A DNA stretch of 64,000 nt from Streptomyces hyaluromycini (GTDB lineage Bacteria > Actinomycetota > Actinomycetes > Streptomycetales > Streptomycetaceae): assembly GCF_002217755.1 (NCBI RefSeq), contig NZ_BCFL01000017.1:338442-402441 (forward strand), in the 5' to 3' direction. The first letter of the stretch is position 1, and each line of letters begins with the position of its first letter. The notes under the pieces are model-generated. The model saw only the letters and a list, made by a program, of their open reading frames with translations, did not search any database and had not been told where the DNA came from. The position numbers and the translations under genes were made by a program. Of the stretch, positions 36,338 through 44,240 are shown piece after piece.

Positions 36338-37279
36338 TCATGCGGCGACCGCCTGCGGGTTCAGCCGGCCGACGGCGAGGTCGAGCAGGAGGTTCAGTCC
36401 GACCACGATGAGGGTGAAGTACACCGCCACTCCCTGGATGACCGGGATGTCGCCGCTGGACGCGGCCGTGACCGCCGCGCTGCCCAGACCGGGCAGGCCG
36501 AAGAGTTCCTCGACCACCACGGCTGCGCCGAGCAGTCCGATGAGGTTGTTGCCCGCCACGGTGAGGACCGTGACGGAGACGTGCCGCAGGGCGTGCTTGA
36601 ACAGGATCGACCGCTCGCTGACGCCGTTGGCCCGCAGGTTCCGTACGAAGTCCCGGCTCAGCACGTCGGCGAGCTGCTCGCGCGTCTGCTTGGCGATCAC
36701 CGTGACCAGCGCGAAGGCCAGGGCGGCCACCGGCAGCAGCAGCGAGCGCAGCCAGCCGCCGGGGGACGTCCCGAAGAACACGTATCCGTTCGCCGGCAGC
36801 AGGCCCCACCGGGTGTTGAAGATCCAGATGCCCAGCAGACCGACCCAGAACGCGGGGACGGTCATACCGGCGATGGACGCGATGTCCGCGGTGACCCGCG
36901 TGGCGCGCCCGCCGCGCGCGCCGGCCATGCCCAGGACGACTCCGACGACCAGCGCGAGCAGGGTGGTCGCGATCACCAGGGAGAGCGTCACCCCCAGCCG
37001 GGTGTTGAGCGCTCCCGAGACCGACTCGTTGCTGCTGATCGACTGCCCGAGGTCGCCGTGCACCGCGTCCTTCAGCCAGGCCCAGTAGCGCTCCCAGACC
37101 GGCTGGTCGAGGTGGAGGCGGTGCCGCAGTGCGGCGACCGCCTGGGGTGAGGCGTTCAGTCCTCCGATGGACCGGGCGGCGTCACCCGGTACGAACAGCT
37201 GGAGGAAGAAGGTGAGCGCCGAGACGAAAAGCAGCAGGGGGACGGCCTGCACGATCCGCATTCCGCTGGTTCGCCACAT
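36338..37279 (-). CDS. Peptide ABC transporter permease (DppB type)
   Basis: A 313-residue permease with an N-terminal helix (AVPLLLFVSALTFFLQLF), then the outer segment with PGDAARSIGG and LHLDQPVWERYWAWL. The later membrane helices and the EAA-type loop (FVRNLRANGVSERSILFKHALRH) match DppB/OppB. It forms the membrane pore with the permease half of the following fused gene. The ATG has GAAAGG upstream. The gene lies 24 bases after the binding protein gene. Confidence 0.9.
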   Translation of the reverse strand: MWRTSGMRIVQAVPLLLFVSALTFFLQLFVPGDAARSIGGLNASPQAVAALRHRLHLDQPVWERYWAWLKDAVHGDLGQSISSNESVSGALNTRLGVTLSLVIATTLLALVVGVVLGMAGARGGRATRVTADIASIAGMTVPAFWVGLLGIWIFNTRWGLLPANGYVFFGTSPGGWLRSLLLPVAALAFALVTVIAKQTREQLADVLSRDFVRNLRANGVSERSILFKHALRHVSVTVLTVAGNNLIGLLGAAVVVEELFGLPGLGSAAVTAASSGDIPVIQGVAVYFTLIVVGLNLLLDLAVGRLNPQAVAA

Positions 37280-37303
37280 GACGTGGTGCCTTTCTCGGTG
37301 GGG

Positions 37304-38866
37304 TCACTTGGCGGCGTGGAGGGACGTCAGGTCCGGCGTGAGGTTCGTGGACGAGAGGTCGATGCCCTTCAGACCCGGCCGGGCGTAGACGATCTTCTGC
37401 AAGGAGGCCATCGGGATCGTCCAGGACAGGTCGGACAGGCGCTGTTCGAACTTCTGCCAGCCCTGCTCCTGGAGCTGGGCGGTCGACGCGGACGCGGCCT
37501 GGCCGTAGAGCGTGTCGAGCTGCTTGTCGGCGGCCTTGAACGGGTTGCCCCAGCTGTACAGGAGGTCGTTGCCCTGGGCGTACGGCGGGGCGATTCCGGC
37601 GCCGTAGTCGAACATCATCGCCGGGTACTTGGTGTAGGTGGAGTAGAGCTCGTTGACGTTCGCCGGGACGTTGATCTTGACGTTGATCCCGATGTTCGCC
37701 ATCTCCGCGGCGAAGGCCTCCGCGGCCTGGGACTCCCCGACGCCCGTGAGGTTCACGGTGATGGGCAGGGTGAAGCCGCCTGGGTAACCCGCGTCCGCCA
37801 GCAGCTTCTTGGCCTTGGTGACGTCGTAGGCGTACTTTCCTTCGCTGCCCCGGGTGTAGCCGCTCGTGTCCGGGAGGACCGGATAGTCCCAGCCCTTGGC
37901 GTACGTGCCGTACAGGGCCTTGGCGATGGAGTCGCGGTTGATGCCGTACATCATGGCCTGCCGTACCCGCAGGTCACCGAGGGCCTTGACCATGGCACCC
38001 GTGCGGTCCATGACCATCAGCTCCATGACCGAGTAGGGGCTCGACAGGACCTGGAACCCGGCGGACCTCGCGGACTTGGCGGTCGTGGAGTCGCCGAGCG
38101 CGTAGTCGACCTCCCCGGAGCGGAAGGCGCTGAGCATGGTGTTCTCGTCCTTGATGACCTTGACGACGACCTTCTTCCAGTGCACCCGCGACTTGTCGAA
38201 GTACGTGGGGTTGGGGACGTACGTGTAGGTCTGCCCGGAGACGGTCTGCGACGCGTCGATCATGTACGGCCCGGCGCCGTGCGTCGTGGTCCCGAGTTCG
38301 TCCGTCCTGCCGAGACCGGTGGGGCTGATGATCTCTCCGGTCGTCGGCCTGGAGAGATAGAGCGGTATCAGCGGATCGGACGTCTTGAGGTGGAGGCGGA
38401 GCTTGAGAGGGGAGAGGACGTCGATCGATCCCACCGGCGCCAGGTCGGCCGCCAGCGGACCGCCGGCCTTGGCGTAGTACTGGAGCGACTTCTTCACGCC
38501 CGCGGCGGTGAGTGCGGAGCCGTCGTTGAACTTCACGCCGGACCGCAGGGTGATGTCGAAGGTCTTGCTGCCGGACCCGACGTAGCCCCACTTGACCGCG
38601 AGGTCGGGTACGTACTTCCCGTCCGCGGTCTGACGGATCAGCGTGTCGTACGCCAGCTCGAAGTAGTACTGCTGCGGGTCGGCGGAACCGCCCAGAGCCG
38701 GGTTGAGACTGTTGGGCGCGATGGCCGAGGCAACCGTCAGGACGTCCGGGTTCTGGGCCTTCGCGGTACCGGACGAGGCGCTGTTCCCGCCGCCGCACGC
38801 GGCGGTCAGGAGCGCCAGCCCGGCGGCACCGGCCGTGGCTGTGAGAGTAAGGCGCGAGCGTGTCAA
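37304..38866 (-). CDS. Peptide ABC transporter substrate-binding lipoprotein
   Basis: A 520-residue family-5 extracellular solute-binding protein. It starts at TTG with an excellent GGAGGT four bases upstream. The lipobox LTAAC gives a membrane-anchored lipoprotein. LTVASAIAPNSLNPALGG, YDTLIRQTADGKYVPDLAVKW and ITLRSGVKFNDGSALTAAGVK are the SBP_bac_5 hallmarks; ALGDLRVRQAMMYGINRDSI follows in the second lobe. It captures oligopeptides or similar ligands for the downstream permeases. First gene of the operon. Confidence 0.92.
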   Translation of the reverse strand: MTRSRLTLTATAGAAGLALLTAACGGGNSASSGTAKAQNPDVLTVASAIAPNSLNPALGGSADPQQYYFELAYDTLIRQTADGKYVPDLAVKWGYVGSGSKTFDITLRSGVKFNDGSALTAAGVKKSLQYYAKAGGPLAADLAPVGSIDVLSPLKLRLHLKTSDPLIPLYLSRPTTGEIISPTGLGRTDELGTTTHGAGPYMIDASQTVSGQTYTYVPNPTYFDKSRVHWKKVVVKVIKDENTMLSAFRSGEVDYALGDSTTAKSARSAGFQVLSSPYSVMELMVMDRTGAMVKALGDLRVRQAMMYGINRDSIAKALYGTYAKGWDYPVLPDTSGYTRGSEGKYAYDVTKAKKLLADAGYPGGFTLPITVNLTGVGESQAAEAFAAEMANIGINVKINVPANVNELYSTYTKYPAMMFDYGAGIAPPYAQGNDLLYSWGNPFKAADKQLDTLYGQAASASTAQLQEQGWQKFEQRLSDLSWTIPMASLQKIVYARPGLKGIDLSSTNLTPDLTSLHAAK

Positions 38867-39017
38867 CGGAACCTCCGGCGTCGGGGGATCGAATCGCGGT
38901 ACGAGTCCGCGCGATGTCGGGAACGGCAGGGCGGTCCCCGAGTGGGTGCGGGTTCGGAAAGCCGAGGGCATGGCCCGGCTTCGGGTGGGCGCCGGAGTGG
39001 GGCCGGTGCGCGGTGAC

Positions 39018-39037
39018 GTCCTCGGTACAGCGAGGAC
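39018..39037. promoter_or_regulatory. Inverted repeat in the peptide transporter promoter region
   Basis: GTCCTCG, 6 bases, CGAGGAC lies next to a minus-strand TTGACC, about 150 bases before the binding protein start codon. It could be the operator of this operon. Confidence 0.4.
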
Positions 39038-39250
39038 ACGGTCAACAGGACGCTGCTAAGCCGGCTCTTGTGAAGGTCGGCCTGAACGGTGTGCGGGCCC
39101 GCCTCTCAGCGGAGCCCCTGGAATCGAGTTGGTTCATTGTTCGGCCGGCATTCCGATTCCAGAACGGCAGGAGTCCGCTCAGCGGACCGCGGCGCAAATG
39201 TGACTGCGTCACCATGGCGGCACGCGTGTGCGGCCGGGCTCGGACGCGGA

Positions 39251-39280
39251 CGTGCCCGGAGCCGTTCGGCTCCGGGCACG
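39251..39280 (-). terminator. Terminator after the amidase gene
   Basis: CGTGCCCGGAGCC and GGCTCCGGGCACG form a perfect 13-base stem around the tetraloop GTTC, 38 bases downstream of the amidase stop codon. Confidence 0.85.
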
Positions 39281-39318
39281 TCTCGGTGTTCGGGTTCTCC
39301 CGTGTACGGGGTCCGGGG

Positions 39319-41238
39319 TCAGCCGGCCTCGGTGGCCGTCACGTCGGCCGCGTTCACGTAGATGGTCCGGTTGTTGAACTGGGCCTGGTAGTACTTCACC
39401 GCGCCCTTCACCACGGCGCCCGAGGTGAAGAAGTCGTCGGCGGCCGCGGCCGGCTGGTCCACGACGTAGGCCTGGCCGACCGGGATCCGGTAGCCGGGCG
39501 CGGTGAGCGCGACCTGCCTCGACGGCGAGAGGCCGGCCGGGTACTCGGACGCCGCCGGGTACGCCTGGCCGTACAGCGGCGCGGCGTCGGGGCCCACGGC
39601 CGCGATGACCGTCACGCCCGTGGTCGGGACGGTGTTCCGCCCGCACGGGTTGTAGATCCAGCCCTCCTGGCCGTCGTACCAGATCGCGGTCCAGTCTCCC
39701 TCGCGGTCGGCCACCACGAACTGCTGACCGGCCTGGACACGGTCGCTCCAGTCGCTGATCCCGTCCGTGCCCGCCGTCAGGCCGGGGTGCACGTCGGGGT
39801 CGAGGAGCAGCGGTGCGTCGGCGGCGGGTGCCTGGCGCACGAACAGCGAGTTCGACGGCTGCGCGACCTCACCGCAGGCCGTCGTCGCGCCGGACGGGTC
39901 GTCGGCCGGGCAGACCGTGTAGGACTGGATGTTCTTCTCGAAGGCGGGAGCGATGGTCACCACCGAGCCGGCCTGGCCCACACCGTGCCGGCCCGTGCCG
40001 GCGGGCGCGCCGAGCAGCTTCATGAAGCGGTTCCAGTCCCAGGCCGTGCCCGGGTCCCAGTGCTGCTTGGCGAGGTTCGAGTCGAGCGAGCCGGGAACGT
40101 TGTCATGGCCCAGGATGTGCTGCCGGTCCAGCGGCACGCCGTACTGCTGGGCGAGGTAGCCGACCAGCTCCGCGGTCTGCCGGTAGGTGGCGTCGGTGTA
40201 CCACTGGGCGCCCTGCGCGGTGAAGCCCGCGTGCTCGATCGAGACCGAGTGCAGGTTGTAGTGGTAGTTGCCGACGGCGTACGCGATGTCCTCGACCGGC
40301 ATCAGCTGCGTGGTGCTGCCGTCGGTGTCCATCAGGTAGTGGGCGGAGGCGACCGCGCCGGTGGCGGACAGGGTCGCCAGCGCGCTGGCGAAGGAGCCCT
40401 CGGCGGTGTGCAGGACGATCCGGTCGATCTGGATGCCGTTCGCGGGCCGGTCGGACACCTGGCCGTTGCTGCCCGTGACGGCGACCGGCGCGTACGTGCA
40501 GTCCATGGAGGACGGGCACTCGGCGCCGGCGGTGGCGGCCGCGCTCTTCAGCTCCAGCTTGTCCAGCTGGGACAGCTCGGGCTCGGCGGCCTCGTCCGCG
40601 GGCAGGCTCAGCGTTCCCCCGGCGGTCTGCTGCTCGGCACCCGACGCGATGGACCCGAAGACGTCCTCGACGTATTCGGTGGCGGCCTTCTCGTCCGTGA
40701 GCCGGCTGTACCTGGCCACGGCCGCGGTCCAGTCGGACGGGTTCTCCGACAGGCTGCCGGTGAGGGTCTTCTGATAGGACGCCAGCAGGGCGGCCGTGCC
40801 CTCCAGGTTGGCCCCGCGGTCGGTCCGCAGCCGGGACTCGGATATGCCGGTCAGCTTCGCCGCCGTCCGCAGGGTGTGCATGCCGGCCCGGTTCACCAGC
40901 GAGGCCAGGTCCGAGCGGCCGCCGGCGCCGGCCGCTCCGTCGACGAGCATGCCCGTCGTCACGTCGGTGAGGTTGCCGAGGCCGTAACCGCCCTTGTCGC
41001 TGTAGCCCGGGTGGGACTGCCAGCCGGACTCCTCGCGGGTGACCCCCATGAGCACGGGCAGGGGGACGTCGTACTTGGTCGCCGCGGCCGCGAAGTCGGC
41101 CTGGGCACCGGACGGCCGGGGGGTCTCGGTCTGCGCCTGCGCTCCGGACGGCAGGAGCGCCAATACCCCGGCCGCCACGGCGGTTCCGGCGACGGCCGGC
41201 ACCAGCCGCCGCCCGGACTTCCGTCTCTGCAAGGTCAT
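39319..41238 (-). CDS. Secreted N-acetylmuramoyl-L-alanine amidase (PGRP/Amidase_2)
   Basis: A 639-residue exported cell-wall enzyme. Signal peptide to about residue 36 (ending SGAQAQ). Residues ~40-220 are a helical lysozyme-like or tape-measure region (TREESGWQSHPGYSDKGGYG). The amidase domain spans about 265-420: IVLHTAEGSF (zinc His), YHYNLHSVSIEHAGF, and RQHILGHDNVPGS with the second zinc His. C-terminal beta/SH3-like segments follow (SLFVRQAPAADAPLL, GDWTAIWYDGQEGWIYNPCG). It cleaves between MurNAc and L-Ala. The transcript carries a strong hairpin before the start codon. Confidence 0.9.
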   Translation of the reverse strand: MTLQRRKSGRRLVPAVAGTAVAAGVLALLPSGAQAQTETPRPSGAQADFAAAATKYDVPLPVLMGVTREESGWQSHPGYSDKGGYGLGNLTDVTTGMLVDGAAGAGGRSDLASLVNRAGMHTLRTAAKLTGISESRLRTDRGANLEGTAALLASYQKTLTGSLSENPSDWTAAVARYSRLTDEKAATEYVEDVFGSIASGAEQQTAGGTLSLPADEAAEPELSQLDKLELKSAAATAGAECPSSMDCTYAPVAVTGSNGQVSDRPANGIQIDRIVLHTAEGSFASALATLSATGAVASAHYLMDTDGSTTQLMPVEDIAYAVGNYHYNLHSVSIEHAGFTAQGAQWYTDATYRQTAELVGYLAQQYGVPLDRQHILGHDNVPGSLDSNLAKQHWDPGTAWDWNRFMKLLGAPAGTGRHGVGQAGSVVTIAPAFEKNIQSYTVCPADDPSGATTACGEVAQPSNSLFVRQAPAADAPLLLDPDVHPGLTAGTDGISDWSDRVQAGQQFVVADREGDWTAIWYDGQEGWIYNPCGRNTVPTTGVTVIAAVGPDAAPLYGQAYPAASEYPAGLSPSRQVALTAPGYRIPVGQAYVVDQPAAAADDFFTSGAVVKGAVKYYQAQFNNRTIYVNAADVTATEAG

Positions 41239-41306
41239 GCTGTTCCGTTCTCTGTCGACATCGCCTTGAAGTGAGGACAGGCGAAGAGGGCACGCGGTTC
41301 CGTCCA

Positions 41307-41336
41307 AGGGCGCCCGGTCGGGAGATCGGGCGCCCT
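41307..41336 (-). promoter_or_regulatory. Strong hairpin in the amidase 5' leader
   Basis: AGGGCGCCCG and CGGGCGCCCT form a 10-base stem with a 10-base loop, about 70 bases before the amidase start codon. A minus-strand TACTGT at 41349-41354 could be the -10 box, putting the hairpin at the very 5' end of the mRNA. No U-run follows, so mRNA stability or attenuation are both possible. Confidence 0.5.
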
Positions 41337-41428
41337 CAAGACCGGTTCACAGTACGCGTGTTGGCGCCTCGGCCGATGCCGCCGGCCAGGCCGGCGGACG
41401 GGTACGCCGGCCTGCCGCGGCTTCGCCG

Positions 41429-41475
41429 TTGACAAGGATGGCTAACGGGATTAGCTTTTAGCTAACAACGTTAGC
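41429..41475 (+). promoter_or_regulatory. Promoter overlapped by two TetR-type operators
   Basis: TTGACA (41429-41434) and TAGCTT (41452-41457) are 17 bases apart. Two related inverted repeats cover the promoter: GCTAA-N5-TTAGC (41441-41455) and GCTAAC-N3-GTTAGC (41461-41475). The hydrolase start follows 16 bases later, so binding would block transcription. The TetR gene of the same operon is the probable repressor. Confidence 0.8.
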
Positions 41476-41490
41476 CATGTGGAGGATGTC

Positions 41491-42327
41491 ATGACCGAGT
41501 TCCTCGCCGTCGACGGCGGCACGATCGCTTACGAGGTGGCGGGGTCCGGCCCGCTGGTCGTTCTCGCGCACGGCATGGGCGACAGCCGCGCCGCCTACCG
41601 TGCCGTGATCCCGCGGCTGGTGGCGGCGGGCTACCGGGTCGCCGCGGTCGATCTGCGCGGCTGCGGCGAGTCCGGCGTCGGCTGGCCGGCCTGGAGCCGC
41701 ACCGCCATCGCCGGCGACCTGCTCGCCGTGATCCGCCACCTGGGCGGCCCGGCCGTGCTCGTCGGCCACTCGATCTCCGGCGGCGCCGCCACCGTCGCCG
41801 CGGCCCAGGAGCCCGCACTGATCACCGCGGTCGTCGAGCTGGCGCCGTTCACCCGCAAGCAGTCGATCCGCCTCGGCGACCTGCGGGTCAAGCGCTTCCG
41901 GCAGGGCATGCTGCGCCTGCTCGGCGCGGGCGCGTTCGGCAGCGTGCCGCTCTGGCGTTCGTACCTCGACGTCGCCTACCCCGGCGTGAAGCCGGCCGAC
42001 TGGACCGAGCGGCTCGGCCGCATCGACTCGCTGCTGCGCGAGCCGGGCCGGATGAAGGCCCTGCAGGGCATGGGCCGCACCGCTCCGGCCGACGCCGGCG
42101 AGCGGCTCGGCGACGTCCGCTGCCCGGTGCTGGTCGTGATGGGCACGCTCGACCCCGACTGGGCCGACCCGCATGCCGAGGGTTCGGCGGTGGTCGATGC
42201 CCTGCCGGCCGGCCTCGGCCGCCTTGAGATGATCGAGGGTGCCGGGCACTACCCGCACGACCAGTTCCCCGACCAGGTGGTTTCGCTCATGCTCTCCTTC
42301 CTCCGACCGGCCGCCGCCCGTGCCTAG
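41491..42327 (+). CDS. Alpha/beta hydrolase, TetR-controlled
   Basis: A 278-residue cytoplasmic hydrolase. GGAGG lies 5 bases before the ATG. VVLAHGMGDSRAAYRAVIP is the oxyanion strand and loop, GHSISGG (G-x-S-x-G) holds the nucleophile, VVMGTLDPDW the acid and IEGAGHYPH the catalytic His, so the full triad is present. LRGCGESG matches the family's (D/L)RG-x-G-x-S loop. No substrate can be named. It is followed by a TetR gene with overlapping ends, a common self-regulated detoxification pair. Confidence 0.9.
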   Translation: MTEFLAVDGGTIAYEVAGSGPLVVLAHGMGDSRAAYRAVIPRLVAAGYRVAAVDLRGCGESGVGWPAWSRTAIAGDLLAVIRHLGGPAVLVGHSISGGAATVAAAQEPALITAVVELAPFTRKQSIRLGDLRVKRFRQGMLRLLGAGAFGSVPLWRSYLDVAYPGVKPADWTERLGRIDSLLREPGRMKALQGMGRTAPADAGERLGDVRCPVLVVMGTLDPDWADPHAEGSAVVDALPAGLGRLEMIEGAGHYPHDQFPDQVVSLMLSFLRPAAARA

Positions 42328-42883
42328 GGCCGGTCTGGACCCGGCGGCCGTGGTCACGGCCGGTGCCGCCCTCGCCGACGAGGTGGGCTTCGCCAACCTG
42401 ACGATGGGCCTGCTGGCCGAGCGGGTGGGCGTGCGGACCCCGTCCCTGTACAAGCACGTGGGCAGCCAGGAGGACCTCAACCGGCGCATCGCGGTACGGG
42501 CGTTGGGCGAGGCCGCCGACGCCGTCGGCGGAGCGGTCCAGGGACACGCGGGCCGCGACGCCCTGGCGGCCGCGGCGCGCGCCTTCCGCGCCTTCGTCCT
42601 GGCGCACCCCGGCCGCTACGCCGCGACGATCGGCGTGGAACCGTCCGGCCCGGACGATCCGCTGGCCACCGCGGGGCAGCGGCTGCTCGGCGCGTTCATG
42701 GCGGTCCTGCGCGGCTACGAGATCCCGGCGTCCGACGTGGACCACGCCCTGCGGATGCTCCGCAGCCTGTGCCACGGCTTCGCGACCTTGCAGGCGGACA
42801 ACGGCTTCCAGTGGAGCGCCGACATCGACGAGAGCTTCGAGTGGCTGATCACCTTCGCCGACCGGGGCCTGCGCGCCATGTGA
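42320..42883 (+). CDS. TetR-family repressor
   Basis: A 187-residue TetR-type regulator. The N-terminal helix-turn-helix is VVTAGAALADEVGFANLTMGLLAERVGVRTPSLYKHVGSQEDLNRRI. The ligand domain resembles the WHG-type C-terminus (FRAFVLAHPGRYAATIGV, LRMLRSLCHGFATLQADNGFQW). The GTG at 42320 overlaps the hydrolase gene by eight bases, so the pair is coupled. It is the natural candidate to bind the GCTAA/TTAGC operators before the hydrolase. Confidence 0.88.
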   Translation: MPRAGLDPAAVVTAGAALADEVGFANLTMGLLAERVGVRTPSLYKHVGSQEDLNRRIAVRALGEAADAVGGAVQGHAGRDALAAAARAFRAFVLAHPGRYAATIGVEPSGPDDPLATAGQRLLGAFMAVLRGYEIPASDVDHALRMLRSLCHGFATLQADNGFQWSADIDESFEWLITFADRGLRAM

Positions 42884-43107
42884 GAGAGGCTGCGGCCGTC
42901 GAGGGGAGTCGAGCGACCCTCGCGGACCTTGGTCACCGCCCGGGATGGAGCGGGGCGACGTCCCGCCCCGGTGGCCTGCACGGCTGCGGCGGCATACGGC
43001 TGCCGGAGGGCGCCGCCGCGCTCGGCCCGGACCCGGCGCATGGAACCACGGGAGTGCCGTGCACACTCTGCGTGTTGTAGTCCCTCTGACACAAGGATGA
43101 GCCATAC

Positions 43108-43692
43108 ATGATCACGCTCACCAAGGAAGACGGCCCGGCGGACCTGGACGGAGTCACCCACCTGTCCATCGGGGTCTCATGGGATCCCACCGCCGGCAGC
43201 AGCGGCGGGGTGCTGGGCAGGCTGCGCCGCACGACCGGCACCGACCTCGACCTGATCGCCATCGCCATGCAGGGCGGGGACCCGGTGCGCCTCGCGGGTC
43301 TCGACTCACTCGACCCCATGGGCAACGGCTCGCTGGTCCACAGCGGCGACAACCAGAGCGGGCGCGGGGACGGAGACGACGAGACGGTGACCGTCGAGTT
43401 CGCCCGCATCCCGCCCAACATCACGTCGATCGTGTTCATAGCCGCCGCCTACAAGAAGGGCAGTTCCTTCCAGAAGGCACGCAACATCAGCTTCAAGGTC
43501 TACGACGCGACCGGGGGCAGCTCTCAGCAGGTCGCCGACATCTGGCCGAGCCTGCTCACCCAGGACAACGGTTGCGCCGTCGCCAAGGCGATGCGGGTCG
43601 GCGGCAGTTGGAAGCTTGAGGTGATCAACGTGACGGGAAAGATCAAGCAGGGGGACGAGCACGCCCTGATGCGTTTCGCCGCAAGCAAGTAG
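43108..43692 (+). CDS. terD: TerD-family stress protein
   Basis: A 194-residue TerD/CABP-type protein. ITLTKEDGPADLDGVTHLSIGVSWDP opens the fold. The calcium-binding acidic segments are present (GTDLDLIAIAMQGGD, then SGDNQSGRGDGDDETVTVEF, with further FIAAAYKKGSSFQKARNISFKV). Members are linked to tellurite resistance, stress and calcium signalling in Streptomyces. A canonical AAGGATGAG ribosome site precedes the ATG. No other ter gene lies nearby. Confidence 0.9.
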   Translation: MITLTKEDGPADLDGVTHLSIGVSWDPTAGSSGGVLGRLRRTTGTDLDLIAIAMQGGDPVRLAGLDSLDPMGNGSLVHSGDNQSGRGDGDDETVTVEFARIPPNITSIVFIAAAYKKGSSFQKARNISFKVYDATGGSSQQVADIWPSLLTQDNGCAVAKAMRVGGSWKLEVINVTGKIKQGDEHALMRFAASK

Positions 43693-43715
43693 CACGCCCC
43701 CGAGGACCGGTAGCG

Positions 43716-43752
43716 CACTGGCGGCGGGGCCGTGCGCCCCGCTCGGCCAGTG
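43716..43752. terminator. Bidirectional terminator between terD and the small membrane protein gene
   Basis: CACTGGC and GCGGGGC pair with GCCCCGC and GCCAGTG in a 14-pair interrupted stem with a short loop. It lies in the 93-base gap between the convergent genes. Confidence 0.75.
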
Positions 43753-43785
43753 GCGATCACGCGGCTCGGATCCGGTCCGTCCTGG

Positions 43786-44151
43786 TCAGATCCGGTCCGT
43801 CAGGTCCTCCGCGAACACCTGCGACAGGGGCTGCGGTCCCACGTACTGCTGGCAGTTGCACTGCCCGGCCTCGTAGCGCAGCGGATTCTTGTTCTCGTCC
43901 CAGGCCGTCGGCACCTCGACGCGCTCGTGGCACCGGCCCTGCTTGTCGTGCTTGGCGAGGTGGTGGGTGCATCCGCAGACCGCCTCCGGCGGCTTGTTCG
44001 CGGCTTCGACGGCCAGCCGTTCCTGCTTCGCCACCTCCAGCAACTGCACCTTCCGCTCATGCCGATTGCGCAGTGCGGTACGGACGTTGTCGGCGACCCA
44101 TGCGAAGCCCCCCGTCCAGAAGAGGATGAGAACCCACCAGAACCAGTCCAT
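43786..44151 (-). CDS. Small membrane protein with Cys/His-rich tail
   Basis: A 121-residue protein of unknown role. ATG at 44151 has GGGAGGG upstream. It begins with one membrane helix (MDWFWWVLILFWTGGFAWVA), then a basic helical segment (RNRHERKVQLLEVAKQERLAVEAA) and a C-terminal domain with CGCTHHLAKHDKQGRCH and CNC. The spacing of Cys and His suggests a bound metal ion, probably zinc. The family is seen in many Streptomyces but has no known function. Confidence 0.75.
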   Translation of the reverse strand: MDWFWWVLILFWTGGFAWVADNVRTALRNRHERKVQLLEVAKQERLAVEAANKPPEAVCGCTHHLAKHDKQGRCHERVEVPTAWDENKNPLRYEAGQCNCQQYVGPQPLSQVFAEDLTDRI

Positions 44152-44240
44152 CAGCTGACCCTCCCCCTGTCCTGCCGAGCGCCAGCATAGGTGGCCCCTT
44201 CCGGGAAATCCCAGTGCTGTCACCCGGTCCGCACCGGGGA

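Larger units (their letters stand above)
38867..39318. other. Upstream region of the peptide transporter operon
   Basis: About 450 bases without a gene. It holds the amidase terminator (39251-39280), and nearer the transporter operon a GTCCTCG-N6-CGAGGAC inverted repeat at 39018-39037. A TTGACC hexamer on the minus strand at 39040-39045 may be a -35 box, which would place that repeat just downstream. GTCCGC-N3-GCGGAC occurs near 39173-39187. Confidence 0.5.

Noticed and set aside
39018..39037. Inverted repeat as a second terminator of the amidase
   Set aside because: It lies about 240 bases past the strong hairpin at 39251-39280 and beside a -35-like hexamer, so an operator role is more likely.
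43700..43800. tRNA or other structured RNA in the terD downstream gap
   Set aside because: The only strong fold is an interrupted hairpin typical of a terminator; no cloverleaf or T-loop sequence is present. No tRNA was found elsewhere in the window either.
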